Assembly (NCBI GenBank): GCA_020847515.1 | Contig: JADLBW010000275.1 | Span: 1-33,102, forward strand | From: Pirellulales bacterium | Lineage (GTDB): Bacteria; Planctomycetota; Planctomycetia; Pirellulales; Lacipirellulaceae | DNA: 33,102 nucleotides | Direction of reading: 5' to 3' | Shown here: piece by piece, positions 9,321 through 16,422 of the stretch | How the letters are laid out: every line of letters begins with the position of its first letter | How positions within the stretch are numbered: position 1 is the first letter of the stretch | Translations under genes and position numbers: made by a program | Notes under the pieces: model-generated | The model's input: only the letters and a program-made list of their open reading frames with translations | Told to the model about the DNA's origin: nothing | Database searches by the model: none

Positions 9321-10844
9321 TTACTTCGCCAGCGTGATTTCAAACCGAATCTGCTCATTGCCGGCGACCTCGCCGGCCGGCAACTCCAGGACGGCCGTTT
9401 CGCCCTCCAGGCGATACTGGAACGGCTGGCCCGTCGCCGGGTTTCGGGGCACGGGCACGGCGGAAACGTCTGCCAGCGCTGTCGGCAGCTTGCCGCTGGC
9501 GGCCGCATGCAGGCGCACCGCTTCGATGGTCTGCACGGCGTTGAGCAACCGTTCACTGCGCAACTGCGTCCCTTGCAGGTTGGCGAACGCCGGCAGCAGG
9601 ACGCTTGCCAGAATGCGACCGTACCCCCCTTCAAACTTGCTGCGGCCCAGGTCGTCGTCCGCAACCGCGAAGTAGTGCCCGGCCTTGTCGCGCGGCACGT
9701 ACCAACCTTTCTCGAATTCATCGGCCAGCCGCCGGAACTCCCGTGAAGCGTCGATGGCGATCACCTGCCCCACCGGCATTCGCTCCACCGCGTCGCGATC
9801 CATGCCGCTGGCCGTCAGCCGCTCCTTGGCGTCGGAATAGGCGATCAGGCTCAGACCGGTCACGGCAAGCTGCGTCATCGGCTGCTTGAGGTTCGGTCCG
9901 CCGGTCGTCGCCGCTTGCACGTCGGTAAAGGCCTTGGCCAGTTGCCGCGCCCATTCCTCGGGCGAGTGCTCGTTTTTTTCCGGTTCGTGCAGAATCGGAA
10001 AGATGCGGAAACCCCACCGCAGCTCGTGCTGCACCGCTGGTCGCAGATCAACCAGCGGTCGCTCGAGTTCCGCCAGGGCCCAGTACATGTTCGGCGCGTC
10101 TTGGGCGGCGATGAATTCAATGATCTCGGTCGTGGCGAGGTTCGCTTCCGCCAGCCCCACCAGGCCGCACACGAGGATCGGATCGCTCGCCACATGCCGG
10201 CCCATCCGGTAGATCATCGTCAGCTCGTCGACCGCGCGGTCGAAGTCGCGATCGGCCACCGCTACCCGAACGCGAAGCAACAGGGCCCGTGCCAACGAAC
10301 GGGTGTCCTGGATTTCCGGCAGCAGCAGGCCGATGACGTCGAGGCCGCGCAGTTCTTCCAGATTTCGACCCCAGTCGCAATCCTCGCGCACGACGGCCCG
10401 GGCGACGTATTGTTGGACGATCGCATCGAACCGCGCGGCGGCTTGCCGCGCCTTATCGAGCGGCATCTCGCTGAGCGGCCGTTCGATGGAATACCACGCC
10501 GAGCTGTCGCTGCCGCCGTCGACCTCCTCGGCCCCGTGCTCCTTGGTAATGCCCTTCCAGGCGCCCGCGACGCCATTCTCGGTAAATGCCCGCAGGTAGT
10601 ACAGCGCCGCATTGCCGGGGCGCATTTGCAGGGCGCCCGGGGACAGCCGATATCGGAAGGCCGGCGTCGGCTCCGGCGCCGGCGTGACCGTCAGCTTGTA
10701 AACCGTCGAGCCGATCTGGTCGTCGGCGTTCTTGACGACGATCAGCTCGCCGCGGGTCGAGGTTGCAGCCAGGCAGGCGGCGACGCCTAGCAACCACGCC
10801 GCGGAACTACGCCCGCGGCCCGCGGATAGGAAGCTCGGTATCAT
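9321..10844 (-). CDS. Secreted protein of unknown function, coupled to the sigma/anti-sigma pair
   Basis: This 507-residue protein has a signal peptide at about 1-30 (AAWLLGVAACLAATSTRGE). The rest is mostly helical and I do not recognise a named domain. The ATG at 10842-10844 is chosen because it overlaps the stop of the anti-sigma-like gene (ATGA), implying translational coupling. It would then be the third gene of a sigma factor operon. Hydrophilic helices and the absence of further membrane spans suggest a periplasmic protein. It could be a sensor or an effector of the coupled sigma factor; that is inference from position only. Confidence 0.75.
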   Translation of the reverse strand: MIPSFLSAGRGRSSAAWLLGVAACLAATSTRGELIVVKNADDQIGSTVYKLTVTPAPEPTPAFRYRLSPGALQMRPGNAALYYLRAFTENGVAGAWKGITKEHGAEEVDGGSDSSAWYSIERPLSEMPLDKARQAAARFDAIVQQYVARAVVREDCDWGRNLEELRGLDVIGLLLPEIQDTRSLARALLLRVRVAVADRDFDRAVDELTMIYRMGRHVASDPILVCGLVGLAEANLATTEIIEFIAAQDAPNMYWALAELERPLVDLRPAVQHELRWGFRIFPILHEPEKNEHSPEEWARQLAKAFTDVQAATTGGPNLKQPMTQLAVTGLSLIAYSDAKERLTASGMDRDAVERMPVGQVIAIDASREFRRLADEFEKGWYVPRDKAGHYFAVADDDLGRSKFEGGYGRILASVLLPAFANLQGTQLRSERLLNAVQTIEAVRLHAAASGKLPTALADVSAVPVPRNPATGQPFQYRLEGETAVLELPAGEVAGNEQIRFEITLAK

Positions 10845-11485
10845 ATCGTCTCTCCCGGAGCGCGGCGGCTCCATGGCCAAAGGTGTGCGGACCGGGCGGC
10901 GTCCTGCGGCAGCAGCTCGCCCATCAGGTCACGAAGGGTTTTGGGAGGCGTCGCGTCGGCGTCCGCAGTCGCCGACGATGAGTCAGCAAATTCGCCAAGC
11001 GATCCGGCCAGGGACTGCCGGCGAAGGCCAATCAGTCCAGCGGCGGCATTCAACGACGGCCGCACGACAGGATGCGGCGCCGCCGTAAGGCGGGTCGGTT
11101 CCGGCGACGCGGCCGCGTGGACGAGGGGACGGGCCGTCGGCGGCGGGGACTGGGCCGCGACTTCAACGATGTGCGGCGGCCGCAACAGCAGCGTGGCGAC
11201 GACTGCCAGCGAGGCGGCGAGTGCGGCGCTGGCCAGCGAGCAGGCGGCCGTAGCGCTGTTGAACCGCGTGCGGCCCGCCCCTGGCCGGGCCGCTCGGCGC
11301 GGGGCAGGGAGACTGATCTCAGCGAGCCGCGCCGCCTCGGCCCCGGCGACGCTCTCCAGCGCTGCGGCCCAGCCGGTGCGATACAGCAACGCATCCCGAT
11401 CGATCGAGGCGGCCGGAATAGCGAGGCTCGCCAGCCGGGCTTCGCATGCCGCCAGTTCATCAGGCAGTCTTACTTCGTCGGACAT
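10841..11485 (-). CDS. Membrane anti-sigma-factor-like protein
   Basis: This is a 214-residue protein with one transmembrane helix at about 78-101 (AACSLASAALAASLAVVATLL). It separates a cytoplasmic N-terminal part from a proline- and alanine-rich C-terminal part. The ATG at 11483-11485 overlaps the sigma factor gene by 16 bases, and its stop overlaps the next gene by four. Position and topology fit an anti-sigma factor holding the ECF sigma factor at the membrane. The zinc-binding HxxxCxxC motif of many anti-sigma factors is absent. An extended start at 11587 is unlikely, because it would add residues encoded by the sigma factor region 4. Confidence 0.7.
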   Translation of the reverse strand: MSDEVRLPDELAACEARLASLAIPAASIDRDALLYRTGWAAALESVAGAEAARLAEISLPAPRRAARPGAGRTRFNSATAACSLASAALAASLAVVATLLLRPPHIVEVAAQSPPPTARPLVHAAASPEPTRLTAAPHPVVRPSLNAAAGLIGLRRQSLAGSLGEFADSSSATADADATPPKTLRDLMGELLPQDAARSAHLWPWSRRAPGETI

Positions 11486-11961
11486 GACCGGGGCTCCCAC
11501 AAATGGCGAAGCTGTTCTAATGCTCTGACATAATGCCGCTGGGCGCCGCTGCGCGATCCGCCGACCACCGCCGCGATCTCCTCCCACGCCAGACCGCCCC
11601 AGATTCGCAGTACGACGATCTCGCGGGCGTCCGGTTCGAGCGATTCGAGCGCGTCTTTCAGTTCGATCTGCGCCTGCTGGTCGGCGACGTCGCTAGGTGC
11701 ATGCCGCGGGCGCGCGGCGGCAGCTTCCTCATGCGCCGTTCGCCGCCGTGAGGCCCGCAAGGCGTTTAGCGCCCGGTTTCGCACGACTCGGTAAAGCCAT
11801 GCCGCAGGGTTGTCGGGACGGGTGCGTTGCCGCGCCAGCTCGACCAGCGCTTCTTGCACGCAGTCGTCGGCCGACGTGGTCCACTGCGAGTCGTATAACG
11901 CAAGCGCAGCGGCATGCCGATCGAACATCTCCGCGATCAGCATGGCGTCGACGGGCGGCAT
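11470..11961 (-). CDS. ECF-type RNA polymerase sigma factor
   Basis: This 163-residue protein has sigma region 2 at about residues 10-70 (SADDCVQEALVELARQ, AAWLYRVVRNRALNALR). Region 4 lies at about 105-155 (LEPDAREIVVLRIWGGLAWEEIAAVVG), including the helix-turn-helix. Region 2 is slightly short at the N-terminus. The start at 11961 has a GGAG six bases upstream. It leads a tightly overlapping three-gene operon with the anti-sigma-like and secreted proteins. Such operons respond to envelope signals; the signal here is unknown. Confidence 0.88.
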   Translation of the reverse strand: MPPVDAMLIAEMFDRHAAALALYDSQWTTSADDCVQEALVELARQRTRPDNPAAWLYRVVRNRALNALRASRRRTAHEEAAAARPRHAPSDVADQQAQIELKDALESLEPDAREIVVLRIWGGLAWEEIAAVVGGSRSGAQRHYVRALEQLRHLWEPRSCPTK

Positions 11962-12269
11962 GGCGGCTCCGAGCGGCTTTCTACCTTAAAGACACCGCTG
12001 GTGCGGCGTCGTTCCCACGGCTCCAGGATAATCTTGGTTCGCTGGGCCGCATCAGGCGGCAGGTTCAAGTACGTGCTGAGGTTTGGCGTTTGTGGTCTTT
12101 GGCCCGCGAATCACGCGAATAAGCGCGAATGGCAGGAGAGGTAGGCGCGTTTTTCTGAACCAGTAGGAGTGATCCTTGCTTGCAATAAGAATAAAGCGCT
12201 TCATGCCGATCCTTCGCTGCTCGCGTCGATTCGCGCGATTCGCGGGCCTTCAAAGGTGCGAAACTCAGA
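11962..12269. other. Intergenic region between the sigma factor operon and rsmE
   Basis: This spacer of about 300 bases, between two minus-strand transcription units, holds no gene I can support. Most of it is taken up by the large inverted repeat at 12101-12248. The promoter of the sigma factor operon should lie near 11962-12100; I could not identify it. Confidence 0.5.
12101..12248. repeat. Inverted repeat built on a cgcgaat motif
   Basis: The left arm starts at 12101 (ggcccgcgaatcacgcgaat) and matches the reverse complement of about 12221-12248 at about 24 of 28 positions, with a 90-base centre. The units cgcgaat and gcgcgaa recur within each arm. A related motif (cgcgcgaaaaggcgcgaaa) occurs at 16209-16227, which points to a dispersed family. 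Confidence 0.65.
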
Positions 12270-13010
12270 CTAAGACAAGGCAGGGCTGGGGAATGCGACG
12301 AGCGATGCGAGCGCCAGCGCCGCCGTTTCGATGCGGAGGATCCGCGGGCCGAGGTCGACAATCTCCCAGCCGGCGGTCTTGGCGGCGTCGATTTCTTCGT
12401 CGGTAAGACCTCCTTCGGGGCCGACCGCGATGAACGCCGGCTGAAGCAGACCCATTTCGCCGACGGCGATTGGGCGGCCGCCAGGGTGAGCGATCCATTT
12501 CCGTACATCGGCATGAGCCTGCTGTTCGCCGCCGGTTTGAGGCAGCTCAAGCCATGGGGACCAGCCCAGCGGCGCGGCGATCTGCATAAGTCGGTTGCGG
12601 CCGCATTGTTTGCTGGCTTCGATCACGTACCGGCGGAGCTTCTCGGGGAGGTGTTTCTCGCCCGCGACGACGCTTCGATGGGTGACTAGCGGGACGAGCC
12701 GCGTGACGCCCAGCTCCGCCGCCTTTTCGACGATCCAACGCTGGCGGTCCCCTTTGGGCAGCGGTACGCCCAGGGTCAGCGGCAGCGGCAGGTCCCGGTT
12801 GACCTCGCGCCGCCTGAGCACGCGCAACTCGACCGTCGAGCGCTTGCAGGCGGTCACTTCGGCGTCGAACTCGGCGCCCGAGCCGTCAAAGAGCGTCACG
12901 GGCATTCCCGGCGCGGCCCGCAGCACGTGGAGCAGATGGTGGGCCTCGCTGCCCGAGAGGGTCGCCGTGGAGGAGGCGATCGGTTCGTCTGAATAGCAGC
13001 GCCGCGTCAT
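12270..13010 (-). CDS. rsmE: 16S rRNA (uracil-1498-N3)-methyltransferase
   Basis: RsmE methylates N3 of U1498 in the decoding region of 16S rRNA, using S-adenosylmethionine. The 246-residue length fits the family. Conserved blocks are in order: EKAAELGV (95-102), EASKQCGR (131-138), the SAM-binding knot loop GPEGGLTDEE (197-206) and LGPRILRIETA (220-230). The N-terminal PUA-like part has SEAHHLLHVLR. It appears to be a single gene: its upstream neighbour is divergent and its downstream neighbour is about 300 bases away. Confidence 0.95.
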   Translation of the reverse strand: MTRRCYSDEPIASSTATLSGSEAHHLLHVLRAAPGMPVTLFDGSGAEFDAEVTACKRSTVELRVLRRREVNRDLPLPLTLGVPLPKGDRQRWIVEKAAELGVTRLVPLVTHRSVVAGEKHLPEKLRRYVIEASKQCGRNRLMQIAAPLGWSPWLELPQTGGEQQAHADVRKWIAHPGGRPIAVGEMGLLQPAFIAVGPEGGLTDEEIDAAKTAGWEIVDLGPRILRIETAALALASLVAFPSPALS

Positions 13011-13075
13011 GGGGGCGTAATTGCGGGAGGCTTAAGGTGATAGCAGGGCTAGCGGCAACGCAGGGGGCAGCCGAA

Positions 13076-13149
13076 CGGGTCGGGATGCTTTAGCGACTGG
13101 AGAGCCGGCCTGCATGGAAAGCCGCCAGTCGCAAAAGAATCCCGACCCC
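13076..13149. repeat. Long stem-loop between rsmE and the ATPase gene
   Basis: The left arm at 13076-13100 (cgggtcgggatgctttagcg and on) pairs with 13125-13149 at 22 of 25 positions, around a 24-base loop. The loop contains a smaller stem, cggc with gccg. It lies in the shared upstream region of two divergent genes, so it is not an ordinary terminator. A dispersed mobile repeat or a structured leader RNA are both possible. Confidence 0.75.
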
Positions 13150-13273
13150 GTAGCCCGCGCAAAAGCCCCGCCGACCGTCCGGCGAGGCAAAGTTCTGCGG
13201 CCTACGGCGCCGATGTTGGTCATGGCATTGTGCCCCGCGGCCGCGTCAGCGCTCAAGAGAGACGGCTTGCCTC

Positions 13274-14074
13274 ATGTTCTACGCCCACTGGGGACTTATG
13301 CACTCGCCGTTCCTGGGCGGCGATGCACTGTTGTTCTATCCGGGCGAAAGCCAGAACGAGGCCCTCGCGCGGCTGCGATTCGTCGCCGAGCAGCGGCGGC
13401 ATGCAGTGCTCGTAGGCCAGCCGGGCGTCGGCAAGTCGCTGCTGCTGGCGCGCTTCGCTAACGAGCGGCTGCGACTGGGCCGCCGGGCGGCGCAGGCGAG
13501 CGCCGCCGCAGGTTCGCCGCGAGAAATCCTGTGGCGGATCGCCGCCGGGCTGTCGCTGGCGCCGCGGCCGGAAGACGACGTCCTGCGGCTGCTGAGGCGA
13601 CTTGACGATGCCGCGGTCGACGGGGAAGCGCCAGGCGCCGTCCTGCTGCTGGACGACGCCGATCAGGCCGGCCCCGACGTGCGCAGCCAGCTCTACCGGC
13701 TCATCGGCGGGCTAGGGGGCGGCGAGAACCCCTGGCTCTCGTTCGTGCTGGCCGCGACTCCGGCGAACTGTTTCCGGCTGGGGGACGAGCTGTTGGGCCT
13801 CGTCGATCTGCGGATCGACCTGGAGCCTTGGAGCCAGCACGACATGAGCGGCTACGTCCAGCACGCGCTGGTCGAAGCCGGAGGGGATCGGCCGCTGTTC
13901 GACGGCGAAGCGCTATCGGCCTTGTATGCACTGACCGACGGCGTGCCGCGGAAGGTGAACCGGCTGGCCGATCACGCCCTGCTGGGCGCGGCGGCCGAAG
14001 GCCTGGAAATGGTCGACGCAGCGATGATCGAAGCGGCGCACGACGCCCTGAGCTGGTCGGCCGCTGCGGGCTGA
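13274..14074 (+). CDS. ExeA/MshM-type AAA ATPase
   Basis: This 266-residue AAA ATPase opens MFYAHWGLMHSPF, the pattern of GspA/ExeA-like ATPases that help assemble secretion or pilus machines in the envelope. The Walker A motif is GQPGVGKS (48-55) and Walker B is AVLLLDDAD (122-130). A C-terminal lid has DGVPRKVNRLADHALL. It lacks the C-terminal transmembrane and peptidoglycan-binding part of ExeA, so it resembles the shorter planctomycete forms. No secretion genes are nearby. The last bases sit next to the truncated toxin on the opposite strand. Confidence 0.85.
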   Translation: MFYAHWGLMHSPFLGGDALLFYPGESQNEALARLRFVAEQRRHAVLVGQPGVGKSLLLARFANERLRLGRRAAQASAAAGSPREILWRIAAGLSLAPRPEDDVLRLLRRLDDAAVDGEAPGAVLLLDDADQAGPDVRSQLYRLIGGLGGGENPWLSFVLAATPANCFRLGDELLGLVDLRIDLEPWSQHDMSGYVQHALVEAGGDRPLFDGEALSALYALTDGVPRKVNRLADHALLGAAAEGLEMVDAAMIEAAHDALSWSAAAG

Positions 14075-14089
14075 ATCCGGCGGTTCGCC

Positions 14090-14149
14090 ATAGATGATGT
14101 TTTCGAGATCGGACTCCGCCTCGGCAGCCCAGAGAGCCGTGGGCGTCAT
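14090..14149 (-). pseudogene. ParE/RelE-type toxin remnant, truncated after about 20 codons
   Basis: The start overlaps the antitoxin stop (ATGA at 14146-14149). The first residues, MTPTALWAAEAESDLENIIYG, look like the start of a ParE-family toxin. After that the frame runs into the antisense of the ATPase gene and loses any resemblance. About 70 residues are missing. The toxin was probably cut by a deletion or rearrangement that joined it to the 3' end of the ATPase gene. Confidence 0.55.
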
Positions 14150-14415
14150 GTCGCTTCACCGCGTTCAGCAGCGAAGCGCCGTTGCACTCGCTCAAGCAAT
14201 GCTTCGACGTCCAGTACGCGACCGTGGCCCTGGTTCCACGAAGCTTCTGCTTCCCGCACTAAACTGCGGAGACGCTCAAGCTGTCTGCTGTAGGACTCCA
14301 GATCAGCCAATACGTCCGCCGCGGTTCCAGTAACGTTCTCTTCCTGTAATTGGCGCCCGAGATAGTCGTGAAGAAGCTGGGCGTCCGTCGGCATTAGCGG
14401 GAAGTCTGTTGACAT
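14146..14415 (-). CDS. Antitoxin-like protein, probably orphaned
   Basis: This small helical, acidic protein (about 89 residues from the ATG at 14415; a GTG at 14430 is also possible) reads LQEENVTGTAADVLADLESY, then SLVREAEASWNQG and ALLERVQRRFAAE. Its last codon overlaps the start of a ParE-like toxin fragment in the ATGA arrangement typical of toxin-antitoxin operons. With the toxin truncated, it is likely an orphan antitoxin. The fold family is not certain from sequence alone. Confidence 0.55.
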   Translation of the reverse strand: MSTDFPLMPTDAQLLHDYLGRQLQEENVTGTAADVLADLESYSRQLERLRSLVREAEASWNQGHGRVLDVEALLERVQRRFAAERGEAT

Positions 14416-14472
14416 GCTCGCATCAGACACGGCGGAGAGGGCCGCAGAACCAAGCTCCCGCGGCGTGTTTGC

Positions 14473-16068
14473 TCAGCAGGCGGCGGCCCCGTCTGGCTGT
14501 TCGCCGAGGAGCTGCTTCACATCGCCCATGGAGTCGCGCAGCAGGCACACCTGCTTTTCCAGCGCCTCGCGGTCGATGCGCACGCGGTCGAGGATCGTTT
14601 CACTCGCTGAGCGGATCGTTTCGGCGGACTTGCGAACCTGGTCGAGGTTCTGAACCCGCTTTTCAATATCGAGGACCGCTCGGTCGATTGGTCCGAAGTC
14701 GATCTTGTTCCGCTGGGCGGCCGTGTGCGCTCGCAGGCAGAGCGCCCGGCTGATCTCCAGGGCCGCCTTCAGATACGCGTCCGTTTGCGGATCGTCGGGG
14801 TCCCACGCCACGACGACGTCGGCCCCGAAGCGGGCGAGCGGTTCCATGCTGGGCGCCGTGGCCTTCGAGAATACGAAGATGCCCAACTGCGCGTCGCGGT
14901 TCTTGCGGGCCTGTTCGATTTCTTCGCGGGCCATGCGCAGCGTATAGCGGGCCTCTTCCTTCGCCTCGACGACGATCCGCGCGCCGGCCGCCGCGCAATC
15001 GGGACCGAGTTGGACGACGGCGTCGCCGATCTTGCAATTCTTGATCAGCCCGGTCGACGAACCCGTGTCCTCGGCGACGTCGCCGCGACGCTGGGCCTCG
15101 CGATCGATAAAATCGAACACGGCGTTCTGAAACGTGGCCCCGTGCCGCGTCGAGCGGGCCTCTTCCTCGCGGCGGGTGACGAGCTTGCCGAGCGCAATCT
15201 TGACTTCCTCCTGGAACTCGGCGTTGGTCTTGACGTGGGCCTCGAGGATCGTCGTCAGCTCATTCTTCAGCCGTCGCAAGGCCGATCGCTCGTTGTCGAG
15301 CGAAAACTCGCTGGTGATGGTCCGCTGGGCGCGGTCGACGTTTTGCACCAGCCGGCTGAGCGCGGAGTTCTCTTCGTCGAGCGAAAACTCCTTGACGACG
15401 ACGTCGATCTTGCCCTGCAGATCTTTCGACAGATCGCCGTGCTTGGCGGTGAGCTCCTTCACCAGCCGGCAGAGGGCGCCGTCGGCGTTGTCGAGCGAGA
15501 ATTCCCGGAAGAGCCGCTCGCGATGCGCGGTCAGTTGCGTCTCGACGTTCATCTTAAGCAGACCCAGCAGCCCTTGCGCTTGCTCGGGGCTGAGGTACTT
15601 CATCAGCGGGCTACGCTCGCCGACCAGCGCCTGAACGGTCTTGGCCATTCGCGAATCTTCGCCGTCGAACATTCCGGCCAGGAGCCGGGCCAGGTCGCCG
15701 TCGGCGGCGGTCAGGCACTGCACCCGCTGGCTGAAGCGGCCGTCGGCCGGGTCGAAGTATTCCTTGAGCGAGAGGTTCAGCCGCTCATGGAAGCTGCGCG
15801 TGTTGCCGTCGAGTTGTTCGCGCAAGGTTTCGAGCAGGCGGTTCGTTTCACGCTGGATGAACTCCGCGTCCATCGCGGCCGAGGCCCGCCGCAACGCCAA
15901 TACGCCGATCTTGAGGGCCTCCAGTGCGAACGCCTCGCGGTCCGGGCCGTCGGCGTACTTTTCAAGCTCGGCCAGCACGTCGCGATCTTCGATGCACAGC
16001 TCCAAGTGCATTAAGAAGGGCAGCTCGCGGGCCAGCCGAATCGAAGTCTGCTCGAGCGTGTCCGACAT
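14473..16068 (-). CDS. Repeat/coiled-coil protein with PD-(D/E)xK nuclease-like domain
   Basis: This 531-residue protein is hydrophilic and mostly helical. A segment of about 20 residues recurs: clear copies are REFSLDNADGALCRLVKEL (188-206), KEFSLDEENSALSRLV (226-241) and SEFSLDNERSALRRLKNEL (253-271). Weaker copies lie at 101-119 (LKEYFDPADG) and 130-148 (LAGMFDGEDS). After a helical linker, residues 347-402 resemble a PD-(D/E)xK nuclease core: Asp349 in KIGDAVVQL, Glu368 and Lys370 in RIVVEAKEE, and a following strand LGIFVFSK. The architecture recalls RmuC and DUF2130 proteins. A C-terminal coiled coil spans about 460-520. No signal peptide or membrane span is seen. The function is unknown; DNA processing or genome defence is inferred. 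Confidence 0.7.
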   Translation of the reverse strand: MSDTLEQTSIRLARELPFLMHLELCIEDRDVLAELEKYADGPDREAFALEALKIGVLALRRASAAMDAEFIQRETNRLLETLREQLDGNTRSFHERLNLSLKEYFDPADGRFSQRVQCLTAADGDLARLLAGMFDGEDSRMAKTVQALVGERSPLMKYLSPEQAQGLLGLLKMNVETQLTAHRERLFREFSLDNADGALCRLVKELTAKHGDLSKDLQGKIDVVVKEFSLDEENSALSRLVQNVDRAQRTITSEFSLDNERSALRRLKNELTTILEAHVKTNAEFQEEVKIALGKLVTRREEEARSTRHGATFQNAVFDFIDREAQRRGDVAEDTGSSTGLIKNCKIGDAVVQLGPDCAAAGARIVVEAKEEARYTLRMAREEIEQARKNRDAQLGIFVFSKATAPSMEPLARFGADVVVAWDPDDPQTDAYLKAALEISRALCLRAHTAAQRNKIDFGPIDRAVLDIEKRVQNLDQVRKSAETIRSASETILDRVRIDREALEKQVCLLRDSMGDVKQLLGEQPDGAAAC

Positions 16069-16422
16069 CGCGAATCCCTCCGATGCGTGGCGTGGCGGGC
16101 AATGAACAACCGTCTACCAATATGCCGAACCAGTCTGGACTGGGCAAGCGAAGAACATCATTTCATTCGAGCTGCTCGAACGAGGGCGTAAGGACTAGCC
16201 CGCAAAAACGCGCGAAAAGGCGCGAAACGAGGAGTACGAGGAAAAGAAGAACGAGAGGAAAAAGCCTTGCGCGGCGGTGCGGGCGGCGATAGCTAAACAG
16301 CCGGGCGGCGCCGATGGACGAGGAGCATATGCGCTTCCCGATAGTCTTTTGCGATGTGCTCCGATTCTGCTTGCTGTCTGCTTTCGCCTCCTTTGGCGTG
16401 CTTCGCGGGCACGATGGCGCCG
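16069..16422. other. Intergenic region upstream of the 531-residue protein gene
   Basis: I see no supported gene in this 354-base stretch. It carries a cgcgcgaaaaggcgcgaaa motif (16209-16227), related to the repeat at 12101-12248, and a purine-rich run around 16228-16262. A promoter for the 531-residue protein should lie at its left end, but none is clear. Confidence 0.45.

Noticed and set aside
14725-16014. Long plus-strand frame of 429 codons opposite the 531-residue protein gene
   Set aside because: It is an antisense shadow of a GC-rich gene: its composition is leucine/arginine/glycine-heavy, no motif is seen, and the opposite strand has clear domain content.
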